Source of the DNA: Azadirachta indica
Taxonomy: Eukaryota > Streptophyta > Magnoliopsida > Sapindales > Meliaceae
DNA: 64,000 nucleotides
NCBI GenBank assembly: GCA_022749755.1
Contig: CM040446.1
Coordinates: 461,339-525,338 of the forward strand
Reading direction: 5' to 3'
Numbering within the stretch: the first letter of the stretch is position 1; every line of letters begins with the position of its first letter. Position numbers and translations under genes: made by a program. A model generated the notes under the pieces. The model was given only the letters and a program-made list of their open reading frames with translations. It was not told the DNA's origin and made no database searches. Positions 13,238-24,169 of this stretch are shown here, piece after piece.

Positions 13238-13377
13238 GGAAAAGTACATAATTACCCTCAAAATTTAACACGTTCACCTAACGAAGATAACTTCAAGGGG
13301 GACTCGAGATATTAGTGATTCAATGGGGGGTATCGAGGTATTATACCAAACAACAAGAAGGAACCGAGAATTCTCCC
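13238..13377 (-). repeat. MULE-1 right terminal inverted repeat
   Basis: Reverse complement of the left terminal repeat at 5809-5945. Immediately followed by TTTATTCCA, the right half of the proposed 9-bp target duplication. Confidence 0.85.
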
Positions 13378-13386
13378 TTTATTCCA

Positions 13387-16300
13387 ACAAGTCATGTTAT
13401 GTTATCCTAACATCATTAGAATGAACAATTTATTATATTGTAAAAAACCTAGTATTAAGGTTTGAACATATGTTGATTTCTATATAAATTGGATAGAAAT
13501 TAAGTTTTGTATTACAAGGAACATGTGAAAGATTTGATATTACAAAATCAAAAGCATTCTCCAAAATAAGAAGAGTTAAGGAGTTTAAGAGTTGAAATCT
13601 TAAAGAATTGGTAAGAATTCTTCTCATATCTAGAAGATATGTGTTTCAAAATTTTTTTAGAAAATATCTTTTAATGTTTAATTTTTTTTCAAAATAGGGA
13701 AAAGAATAAGAAGACGGAAAACTTGAAGAAAAGGTAAGTGTTTTTATATGTATTTAAAATTTAACTTTTGATTTTCAATTCCTTTTCTTAAAATAGTTAC
13801 TTGTTTTTTATACTATTGCAACATATAAAATTTCTATTATAATAGATTGCATGCTTTATAATAGATATGCTTTTTATCAAAAGTCTTTTTCTAAACGAAT
13901 TCTTTTAATTTAAATCTACTTTTCAATTATCTCTTTATGAGGATTCAAGTTAGATCACGTATTTTAAGGGACAATAATTTTTCTCTATATATATCATTCT
14001 TTCTTTAAAGTTAATAAGTGCGTTAAATATTTTTAAAACGTGCCTTTGTGTGTCACATATTTCATGCATCTTTGTGTTTTCAAAACTTTACTTTTGATAC
14101 AAACCTAAGTTATAAATATGTCCTTTGAACATGTTTTTTCTAGTAGTTTAGATTTTTCTAGTAGCTTAGAGAGAGCCAATTGCATCATTGTGGTTTTTTA
14201 GGAGAAGAATATTTTGTTTTAGGATAAGTACTTTTGTGGTTCAATTGCAGTAAAACAAATAAGACAAATGGTGCTTGTTGAATAAGTCTAACTAATTGAT
14301 CTTGTACAATGGCGAACAAAACTAAAGAGGGTGTCTTTATTTATTTAAGTCCAATTGATGGTTGTGATATTTTATTACTTATTAAGTCATTCATTAGTTG
14401 GGCATGGCTCTGTATTTTTTTTCTGCAGCTTATAGGAGATTGAAAATTCTAAGGGAACTTTATCACACCTCATTATTACGAGATATCATATACAATGTGT
14501 ATAGTTGTCATCTTGAGTGCTATCAATATTATCTAATACAATATATCAAGTTTCTAGTAAGGATGGGTGAAGGATCGGTCAGTTGAAGCAAATCAAGTAA
14601 CCTGAACCAAACTGAAAAATTCAAATCGGTTTAATTTTCGGTTCAATAATTTAAAATTTGAAATTTTTGATTTGGTTCTCAGTTCAATTGCACGAGAACC
14701 AATTCAAGAATTAAAAAAAAATTATTATTAATGAATTATATTTTAATATTTTTATTTTTATTCAAATTTTTTAAATTGGGACAAAAAATGTAGATTTAGA
14801 TTAATTTTATAAATAACAATGAATTTTAAGGTAAAATTATTAAAAAATTTAAAATACTGCAAAAGAGTTTATTTTCCGTCCATCCCACCACTTGCGACGG
14901 CAGGAGGATTGCGGTGAATCGAGCGTGGAAGCTTTGTGATGAGTCTATCAATACTAAATTCATTTGGCCGTTGGATCTGAACCGTAGGATTAACGTCGAG
15001 ATGTGTACCAGACAGAAAATATAAATGTTGGAGACATGACGACAAGGAACTGTACTAAATTCACGTGCATATCAATTGTATACCTCCAAAAGTATGTCTT
15101 TCATGTCTGGCAACACTTCTCAGACGCAAAATGTCTAAACACGTGTCCTGCTCTTTTTGCTGCCTGTTCCAAACAAAAACTAGGACGTACTTCGCTTCGC
15201 TTGGCCCCACGAGGCCCCACATAAAGCGACTGTTCTGCAAGCGACCCCACACTCCCTCTCCCTCCTCGTTCAATATTATTTTGGATACTTATATTTTCAG
15301 CCCTGAACTTTTGTAAATAACATATGAGAGTATAGTTTGTTCAATTTAAACATTCAGTTCTTATTATCTATTGTTTTTATACCATGCGCCTAACAATCAA
15401 CTAGTAAAAATATAAAATAGATTGGATCAGATTAGTAAGAAAAAAATTTTATATATAAGAAAAATGACTAATATAATACAAAATTCTAAATGAGTTTTGT
15501 TAGACTTACATTTTAAATATAAAAGCATAATGACCAACATCAATAGTTAATTTTTTTTTTAAAAACAATTTAAAATTTTAAAAAAAATCATTAGTAACCG
15601 TTTAATAATTTATCATTTCATAAAAATGATAGTGTTATCTTGTAAAGGAGTAGATTTAAGAATCATATTCTTACATATATTTACAAATTCTACTTAATAG
15701 GAATTTAAATAAAAATTATCAATATATCTCTCATATGCATTCAGAATATTTTACTAAATGATAAATTTAATGATATTTTAATATTTTTAATCAATATAGA
15801 GCATGACACAAACTTAATAAGTAATAACAAATTAATTTATTTAAGTATTTAACAAAGAAAGAATTTGGTGCAAAGTATAAATGAGCTTAAATTTTTTTAT
15901 GTTGGAGGCCACCGTAACATAATACAATTTATACATTGATTGATGTATTCGGGACTAAAATTTAAACTTTAACAAACTATGACATAATTTGTTATTGTAA
16001 TGAAGTTTATATTACCTATATTTTATTTATCGATTTATAATTTTTTTTATACAGTTTAGGCTTCATGGGTCCGTTCAATTAATTTCGCTGCAGATTTTCC
16101 AAATTTGTTAAATAAAATTATTGCAAGTCATAATTTATTTAAACAGAAAATTCATAATTATATTTTTAATATAAATAAATATACAAATGGTTGTTTTACA
16201 CTTAAAGTTTAATTTCTTTAATAGGTTGATTAGTTATAGCCATTTCTCACATATTTTTGGCCATACCGAATTAATATTATCATATATGTGAATTTTTAAT

Positions 16301-17094
16301 TTATAAAATATATATGGTTGATAAACACACATAAGTTAAATTAAATTGACTAATTTAATTATTTTACGTATTAAATTAAAATTGAAATAGATTCTTTAAC
16401 GCATGAGTAAGCCAAAACTATTTGCTTCTCCATATACATATGGCAATCAGTGTACTTTGTTTCCATATAAAATAAATAATTACACGTGATGAGAGGTTAT
16501 AAAACCCAGAAGCACAAACCTCAAATTTGTTTAATAAAAAAATAAAATAAAATAAAAACAAAGAACATTCACAAAATTTGATGTTTAACAAGGCTTTGAA
16601 AACATAATATTAACATTATTTTTTTCAATTTATTGATTAATTACCAATAATTATACTTAATTTCAAATAACAGGTATTATAGCAAATTTAGAGTTCAATT
16701 TAAATTATTAATCCAAGATATTAGGATGCCCAATAATTTATCTATTTATTTATTTATTTAATATGATAAATCTCTTTTTTCAACCTTTTAAGTTGGAATT
16801 ATTTAGGAGATTAGTATTTTAATCCGAAATTTCTACCTTAATTATTTAATTTTCTTATAATCAAAATAGATAATCTAATGCAATCTAATCAAATTCAATT
16901 AATATCTAAAATTAGATCTGCAAGTAGCTAGATTATAGAACTCAATACCCGATCTAAATGCATCCTGTAATTTGTTGGGTTAGCCAAAAAACTCCTAGAG
17001 GAAAAAGAAAACCCTAACAGCAGAAGTGACGTATAGCTTTTGTTGTCCTTCCTTCAATGTAGCAGCTTTAGCTTTATCTCTTTCCACAGCAGAC
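13387..17094. other. Intergenic region upstream of the trihelix gene
   Basis: No supported gene. At 14580-14710 there is a degenerate AACCGAA/GGTTCGGTT-like repeat common near plant transposons. At about 14880-15290 the base composition becomes clearly less AT-rich, and CCCCAC blocks end in a CT-rich tract (15240-15270). The remainder is AT-rich with short homopolymers and a TTTA run near 16745. Open frames at 14398-14586, 15003-15224 and 15061-15273 show no domain. Confidence 0.5.
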
Positions 17095-17116
17095 AACTCT
17101 CTTTCTCTTTTTCTCA
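17095..17116 (+). promoter_or_regulatory. CT-rich leader tract of the trihelix gene
   Basis: A pyrimidine run of CTCTCTTT type lies about 130 bases before the chosen start codon. CT-rich initiator/leader tracts are common in plant 5' untranslated regions. No convincing TATA box is visible close by. Confidence 0.4.
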
Positions 17117-17244
17117 AGCTGCTACATAAGTTCTGATTTGAATCTTGAAAGCTTCCAAGTTCTGCCCTCCTGAGCTTGATATATTGTTATGTGTTACTGA
17201 TTACTGTAAAAGCCTGTATCAGATACATAATAATAAGAGTTAAT

Positions 17245-19121
17245 ATGCAGTCTGGTTATGGTGCATCAGAGATGCATCAACAGAACCACCAGTTGATTGA
17301 TGATGACTGTTCCCCTTCAATTTTCACCATTTCCAATCCTTATAATCAACCCCAACAACTGCAAAACTTGCAACAACGAAAACAGCTGCAACAGATGTTT
17401 CAACAACAGCAGCAGCAACCACTAGTACCACCCTTTACCCCTCAGTTGTTCCACCATCAACGGCAGCAACAGTTTCAGACATTTCAACAGCAGCAGCAGC
17501 AGCAGCAGCAACTAGGACTGCAGCAACAAGAACCATTTTTTGATGTGAATTTCAAGTTGGGATTGAATGAAAACAGTGAGAATGTTATGAATCAAGATGA
17601 TGATAGAACTCTTCTTCAAGGAAATGTTTCTGGGATTCGACAACATTCCCTAGTAATGCCCCATTCTTGGAATTCCCAAGAAGATTCTGCTATCAAAAAC
17701 CCCTTTTGGTAATGTTATTTAATATCTGTTTTGTTTTCTTTGTTTCTGCTTTCAAATTGGGCATGTTTTGTTTGTTCTAAATGTTGAGAGGAAATATATA
17801 TCTAAATAGGTGTAACAATAAGCAGTGCGATGAAGATAAAGCGCCGGATATAGAGTGCAACAAGAACAAAAAGCACTACAACCATACTTTAAAACAAGTA
17901 GATCAAAGGAAGGAGAGATGCAAAAATATCGGGACCAAATACACACAATTTAGCGAGCTTGAAGCAGTTTGTAACCTCGCAAATGGAAAGATTTTTGAAA
18001 CTTCTGGGTCCGATCTCACTGGCGACAAGTCGCCAAAAGATGCTGGTGCTGTGTTTTTGATGTCTCTGAGAGACATGCAGTGCACAAATACTTGTGAAAT
18101 GGCTGATGCTGACGCTGAACTTGGATCAGAGAACTCCATAGAAGAAGCTTGTCTGGGGAAAGTTAATGAAAATAAGAAGAGAAAGAGAAAATTGAAGGAG
18201 AATTACAGTGGAATGATTGAATTCTTTAAGTGTCTGGTGCAGCAACTAATGGATCATCAAGAAGGTCTCCACAGGAAGTTCTTGGAAGCTGTTCACAGAA
18301 TGGACAAAGAGAGAGCTGAGAGGGAAGAAAAATGGCGGCAGCAGGAGACTGAAAAACATAATAGAGAAGCAATTGCGAGAGCCCATGAACAGTCTATAGC
18401 TTCAAATCGAGAAGATCAATTGATTTCGCTTATTCAGAAAATCACAGGCCGAAGTATCAATCTCCCTCCAAGGAAGAGTGCTTTGCTGTTGCAACCACAA
18501 CTTACGAAGGAACAAACCAAAGAATTGACCGGCATGAAAGGTGAGACAAATAGATGGCCGAAGGACGAAGTTGAGGCCTTAATTCAAGTCAGAATTGGCC
18601 TGGAGTCGAGATTTCTGGAACCTGGGCTAAAAGGGCCTCTATGGGAAGAGGTGAGCTCTTTAATGGCTTCAATGGGTTATCAAAGAAGTGCCAAAAGATG
18701 CAAAGAGAAGTGGGAGAACATAAACAAATATTTCAGAAAAGCCAAGGAAACTGGCAAAAAGCGTTCTCCGCGGTCCAAAACCTGCACTTATTTTGATCAA
18801 TTGGATCAACTCTACTCCAGAACTCCCCTCAATTTACCTTCTTCTTCTTCTAATCCTGCGTTTGACAGTGATATTGAGCAACAAAATCAAGGCTATTCAG
18901 AACTATTAGAAGCCTTTGCTGCCGAAAGAGACCACCTTGGAATTGCACAAAACACATCCACTGCCGGAAACTTCGATGTCTTTGAAATGGGCTCTTTGAG
19001 GTTGAACTTTGACGGTATTCCCAACAATCAGACAATAGAATTTGAACAAGGAAGACATGGAAATGAAAACAAGGATTGTGTAGAAGAACATAAAGTTGAT
19101 GGTGAGCAACAAGTAGAGTGA
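17245..19121 (+). CDS. GTL2: Trihelix transcription factor, GT-2 family, GTL2-like
   Basis: Nuclear DNA-binding protein of the plant GT factor family. Exon 1 is 17245-17708, the intron 17709-17809 (GT...AG, 101 bp) and exon 2 17810-19121, giving 591 residues. The splice rebuilds a Trp codon and joins NPFW to CNNKQC. Residues 1-155 are Gln-rich with two polyQ runs and the EPFFDVNFKLGL motif. About 285-350 is a strongly charged helical, probably coiled-coil segment (MDKERAEREEKWRQQE). About 403-487 is one canonical trihelix domain (RWPKDEVEALIQ; GPLWEEVSSLM; RCKEKWENINKYFRK). The N-terminal trihelix of GT-2/GTL1 is not visible, and the order fits GTL2-type proteins. I chose ATG 17245 because the in-frame upstream Met at 17176 would add a hydrophobic, non-family leader. 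No damage seen. Confidence 0.9.
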
Positions 19122-21294
19122 TATAATTTCAAGAATAGAACGTTATATTATTCTCTAGTATCAGGTAATTTTTTTGATCTGATTTTTCTTCGTTTGAGCT
19201 TAACTTTATTATAAAGTGTGAAGAGATAGCATTTATTTATTCATTTTATGAATGAATTTTGTAACTTTTAGCTTTATCATCGGGGAACCAATTCACCTAA
19301 TAATGGCTCCCGGAATATGAACTTTCCTTGGCAACTTAATTACTTCAAAATAAATATCATAGAATTTCATTGATAGTCAAAAGCATGAACTGAGCAACAT
19401 TCATATCTTCTTACATCAAGTTTCCATTCACTCTGAGTACGTTTGTGAAGACATGAATGATCGAAAGAAGTGAAGCTGTTCAGCCGGGGACCATACATGC
19501 ACGTGGTGCGCCCAATTTTGAGCAGAAAACTCACGAAACCTCATGGTACTGTATTTGATTTGATTACTCCAATCTGAAATTAATTGTACTCTGTCCTGCA
19601 AACTATAATTTCCTAGAATGTACAACTTACATTACCTAATTATTATATATGCATTAAATGTGTGTAATAATAATGATTTGATATGTAAAAGTAATTGCTT
19701 TGGCTTGCCTTTGTCTAAGAAAATGTTCCAGTCCAATCAAAATTTTGTGTTAATAATTTAATTTTATAATTTATTAATATTTATACTTACAATTAAAATG
19801 AAATCTAATTATGGTACAACTAGCATAATTATAATTAACACTGTTTGTGTTATGATTGGGATTCGACCAAATTCACTTGTCTTGGCTCTGTTAATCTATA
19901 GTGGGCTGGGGCCTGGTAGTTAAGGTTGGTTGTGGCCCAGGTTTAAAACGTACTGGCTCTTGCTTTTTCATTTGAAGCCACTTCACTTTGAGTGGCCGAA
20001 ACAGTGTGTGACAGGCTGTATCACGATTTGATTTTTCTTTCTCTTCTTTTGGTATTGATATTAATTAATTTTTTAAATTCATATGAAAGATTATCGTAAA
20101 TAATGTTGCTAGTGAAGTTTCACTAAAAATTTAAATTAAATTTTTTTTCAAATTTTTTTGTTTGAACAAATTTTTTATTAGAATTTTATTTTTATTATTG
20201 TTTTGAGTTTGTTGAAACTAATATTTATTTAATTATTTATCTAATGTATACTTGTAATATATAACATAGTTTACATATTATTTATGAATAATTAATTTGG
20301 CTCAATTGCTGAGGTTTACATTTTTTAGACTAAATCTCAAGTTCAAACTCCTATATATTCACATAATATTTTTCTTATTTTTTTCAAAAAATCGAGATAA
20401 GTCGTGTTATAATCAGAGTAAATATAAAAAATAACTATAGCTGCAATTAAAACATGGGATTTCTTCATTATAATCTATGAGAAAATATACTTGTATTTAG
20501 CTAGAATGATTGTTAGAATCTAAATAGTTTGATTATTTTTTTATCTGAAATTTATTTTTTTAATCAAAAATCTAAAATTTAATACTTTTATAATTATACC
20601 CTTATAAATTTTAAATATTAAGTAAATAATAAAGTATCTCAAAAATAAAAAAATAAGTAAAATAATTTACTTGTACACATGAACAAAAACTATATTCATA
20701 AAAATTTCGTTATAACTTTTATGTTATATAAGAATACATATATATATTTTTTAATTTGTAAGATAATATGATAAATTTAAATTAGAATAAAAATAAATAA
20801 AAATGTCATAAAAATTTGAAAAATGTGAGGGAGAGCTCAAAAAAATGAATAAAAAATACAAATGTCTTTTTCAGAAGAAAAAATTGTAAATTTATATGGA
20901 CAATAATGTAAATTAGTTAATTAATTAAAAATATTTATGAGAAAATATATAATAAAACTATTTAGACTTTGGAGAATGAATCACAAAATTAAAAAAAAAA
21001 ATTGACTTTTTCTATTAAATAAAAAGTGTTTGAAAATTATCATTGAGTTAAAAATAAACATACTTAATTATCTAAAATAAACAAATTCAATCAATTGAGT
21101 ATTAAAATATATATATAACCCTTTACGAAATTAGTTTGGAGGTAGGATTTTAATATTTTTTTGGTTATAAATACGGTAGATTTAACACGTTAAGATTTTA
21201 GGTTAAACATTATTATGCATTTGTCTATTTTAGATAATTAAGTATGTGTGTGAGTATGTGTATATATATACACTATTAATAACATAAACTAATA
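19122..21294. other. Intergenic region downstream of the trihelix gene
   Basis: AT-rich with no supported gene. A tRNA-like A-box/B-box pair (TGGCTCAATTGCTGAGG at about 20298 and AGTTCAAACTCC at about 20340) hints at an old SINE, but there is no clear tail or target duplication. Confidence 0.5.
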
Positions 21295-22576
21295 TTAGGG
21301 TTCGTTCGATAGTGCTATTTAACACTTTATAAGTGCTAATTTACATGTTTGACAAATTTCACAAAAAAAATACTTATTTAAATGAAATTAGTACTTAAAA
21401 TAATTTTTGAATTAGCATTTAGTAAGGTATTTTTGTAAAATTGGCACTTGCAAGTGATTAAGTGATGACGCTACTATTTTAGTAAAAATATTATAATTCT
21501 CAAAATATTCTCAATTAACTTTAAAAATTCTAACCATGTTTAATGAAAATTTTATGATTTTCAAGATATTCCTAACTAACTTTAGTGTCCATTTGGCAGT
21601 GGTAATTAACATTTCAAAAATGCTTATTGACATGTTCAATCAATAATTTTAGTAAAAAATAATTATCCAAATGAAATTAATATTTAGGATAATTTTTGAA
21701 TTAACATTTAATAAGATGCCTTATGAAGTTAGACACTTTAAAGTGCTTTAGCAGCTAGCACTCCAATTTTAATAAAAACATTATGATTCCTAAAATATCC
21801 TCAATAAACTTTGAAATTCCACCCAAGTCTAATGCAAACTTTGTCATTCCCAACACACCCCTAACTAACTTTAAAAATTTCAATTCTTATCTTATTTTGT
21901 TTTATTTATTTTTTAATTGATTATTTTTATTAATTTTTAGATTATGAAATTTACAATTACTTTTATAGTAAATTTTATTTACTTGATCTTTTCAATAGTA
22001 ATCATGATAACGAATAATAATTATTTTTAGAGATATTTATAAAATAAAAGCATTATTATTAAATATTATTTTATTTTTTAGTATATTTATTATTATAATA
22101 ATATTTTTACATATTATTTTATTTTAGTATATTTATTATTATTAAAATATTAAATATAAAAATATGACTAATACATTGATGTTTATTATGTCTTTATTAA
22201 ATGTTATCTAATAGTTAAATTAAGGAATATAAAATATCAACATATTTTTTATTTTTTTTTATTTTTTCAAATATTTATTTTTATAAAAAATACTAATGCA
22301 TAGATATTAATTTTATATATTATTTAATTTAAAAAATGTTATTAATTTTATATATTACTTAATTTAAAAATATTATAATTTCTATTTTAATAATTTGTTA
22401 ATATCAAATTGCTTTTTGAATTACAAATCCAAACACTTAATCTACCACCAAAAATATAACATAACTATTTTTTATACTATTAGTCAAACAGTAATTATTT
22501 TTCTAAAAAGTGTTAAAGAGTATAAGTGCTAAGCATATTAGCGCTTTTTTTCGTAGTACTCCCAAACAAACCCTTA
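21295..22576. mobile_element. PIF/Harbinger-type element with TTA target duplication
   Basis: The body is 21298-22573. The left end GGGTTCGTTCGATAGTGCT pairs with the reverse complement of the right end, GGGTTTGTTTGGGAGTACT. TTA flanks both sides (21295-21297 and 22574-22576). No transposase is readable. The left part is internally duplicated (see the separate repeat entry). Confidence 0.75.
21298..21880. repeat. Diverged ~287 bp tandem duplication at the left end of the 21.3 kb MITE
   Basis: Unit 1 (21298-21584) and unit 2 (21585 to about 21880) align along their length. Shared landmarks are the GTTTGG-like start, ACATGTTTGAC/ACATGTTCAAT, AATTTTTGAATTA, and the closing CCTAACTAACTTTA. Unit 2 is also preceded by TTA (21582-21584), so it may be a second copy of the same MITE end rather than a replication slip. 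Confidence 0.75.
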
Positions 22577-23201
22577 AAAATTATAATTCTTATTTTATTT
22601 TATTATATTTCTTTTTGTAGTACATTATTTTGTTCTTTTAAATTATTACATATGGAATTATTTTTATAATAAATTTAATTTTTAACAAATTATTTTTTCA
22701 ATAGTAATTAAGATAGGAAACATTAATTTTTTTAAGAGATAATTATAAAATAAAAAACATCATTATTACTAAATAATTATTTTATTTTAGTATATTTATT
22801 ATTATTAAACATATTAAGCGGTTGTTTGTTTTTTCTACTAAAGTTTGAATATATTTATTCAGGTGTTTAAGAGTCGTTTGTTTTTTAATTTATGTCTGAA
22901 TATTTATTAAAAATATTTGAGTATAATTAAATTAAAAATTTTTATTTAAATCTAAATAAGTAAATGCTTAAATAATTTAATATTTGTATTTTCCAAAAAT
23001 ATTCCTATTTTATTAATTTATTTACTAATAAAATTAAAATTCTATCTAACTATTTTTAATGCATATCTTTTTTATTGTGGGTCCCTTTCACTTTTCTTCT
23101 CATTCCTAATTATTTTATAATTTAATTATTATCATAAATTTGTATATTTACATAATTATAGTTATATTACAATATGATTTATTATTTTTATTTAATTTTT
23201 A
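22577..23201. other. AT-rich intergenic stretch
   Basis: No gene. Contains GTTTGTTTTTT and TTCAG-type words at 22815-22910 reminiscent of hAT-type MITE ends, but no matching partner end was found. Confidence 0.4.
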
Positions 23202-24169
23202 GGGATATCTTCAACTTTACCCCTTAAATTATTGACAATCTTCATATATAACCTAAAATGTTGAAAAGTCATCAACACTACCCAATTTTCTGTCCGCTTA
23301 CTGTTAAAGTTAATAAAAATTGATAAAATTACATTCTTATCCTCAGTTTAGTCGTTTGAATATATATAAAGACATAAATATCCTTATGTTTAGCATTCAT
23401 AGTGCATGCAAAAAGACTAAGGTAGCCTCATATATAATGGATAACTTGTGAATATATATTAAAATATTTATTGTATACTATATTATTATTGTTTTTTAAA
23501 TAAAAAATTAGTCCTCAAATGAAATACTTGTGTTAGAAAGTTATTTTAATTTTTAATTTTTAATTTTTAATTTTTTAAACATAAAATATATTTGAAATAA
23601 GAAGATGTTTTTTTCATGGTTTAAATATTATATATATATATATATATAATTCAATAACAAATTCGGTTAAATAGATATAAAGACAATTTTTCCCTTTACC
23701 AACACTAATCCAATTATGCAATTATCCAAATCAAATTAGGGTTTGTCTATTTCAATCCAACAAATTATATATGCGAATCAATAGATATAAAATTCAAAAT
23801 AAAGAAATTCAACTCAATTTGATATTTATTTCACAATCAAGTCAATTGCAATCTAAAATTTAGCTTGCAATCAATAATAAAAAAATAATTAAATTCTAAA
23901 AAAATAACAGATCTCCAATTTTCAACGTGCAGCGAACAACGGAAAGAAAAAAAAGTTAATTCCAAAACAATGAGTGAGCCAATAATGCAAAGCAAAAAAG
24001 AAGAGAAAAACAATAGATCTTCAATTTGAAGTTACAACCACTAAAAAATATTCCTTATCTCTTTCTTTTTTCTTTCTACTATTGGTTGTAGACTTCAAAA
24101 ATATAAAAATATGACTAATACATTTCCCCTTACTCGAATCTTTACAATCAAAATTTTAGTTTTGTTTTT

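Larger units (their letters stand above)
5809..13377 (-). mobile_element. MULE-1: complete, degenerate Mutator-like element (7.6 kb)
   Basis: Bounded by ~135 bp terminal inverted repeats (5809-5945 and 13238-13377). Their outer ends read GTGAGAATTTTCAGTTCC and, on the other strand, GGGAGAATTCTCGGTTCC. Both arms share an inner GTTAAATTTTGAG block. Flanks TTTATTGAA (5800-5808) and TTTATTCCA (13378-13386) agree at 7 of 9 positions, consistent with the 9-bp target duplication of Mutator elements. It contains a decayed transposase on the minus strand and a small GRF-zinc-finger-like remnant on the plus strand. All coding parts have stops and frameshifts, so any mobility would depend on another element. 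Confidence 0.85.

Noticed and set aside
17176..17244. Upstream in-frame Met extending the trihelix protein by 23 residues
   Set aside because: The added residues are hydrophobic and unlike GTL2-type N-termini; the stretch looks like 5' leader.
20290..20360. Possible tRNA-derived SINE
   Set aside because: A-box and B-box words only; no tail, no target duplication, so not listed as an element.
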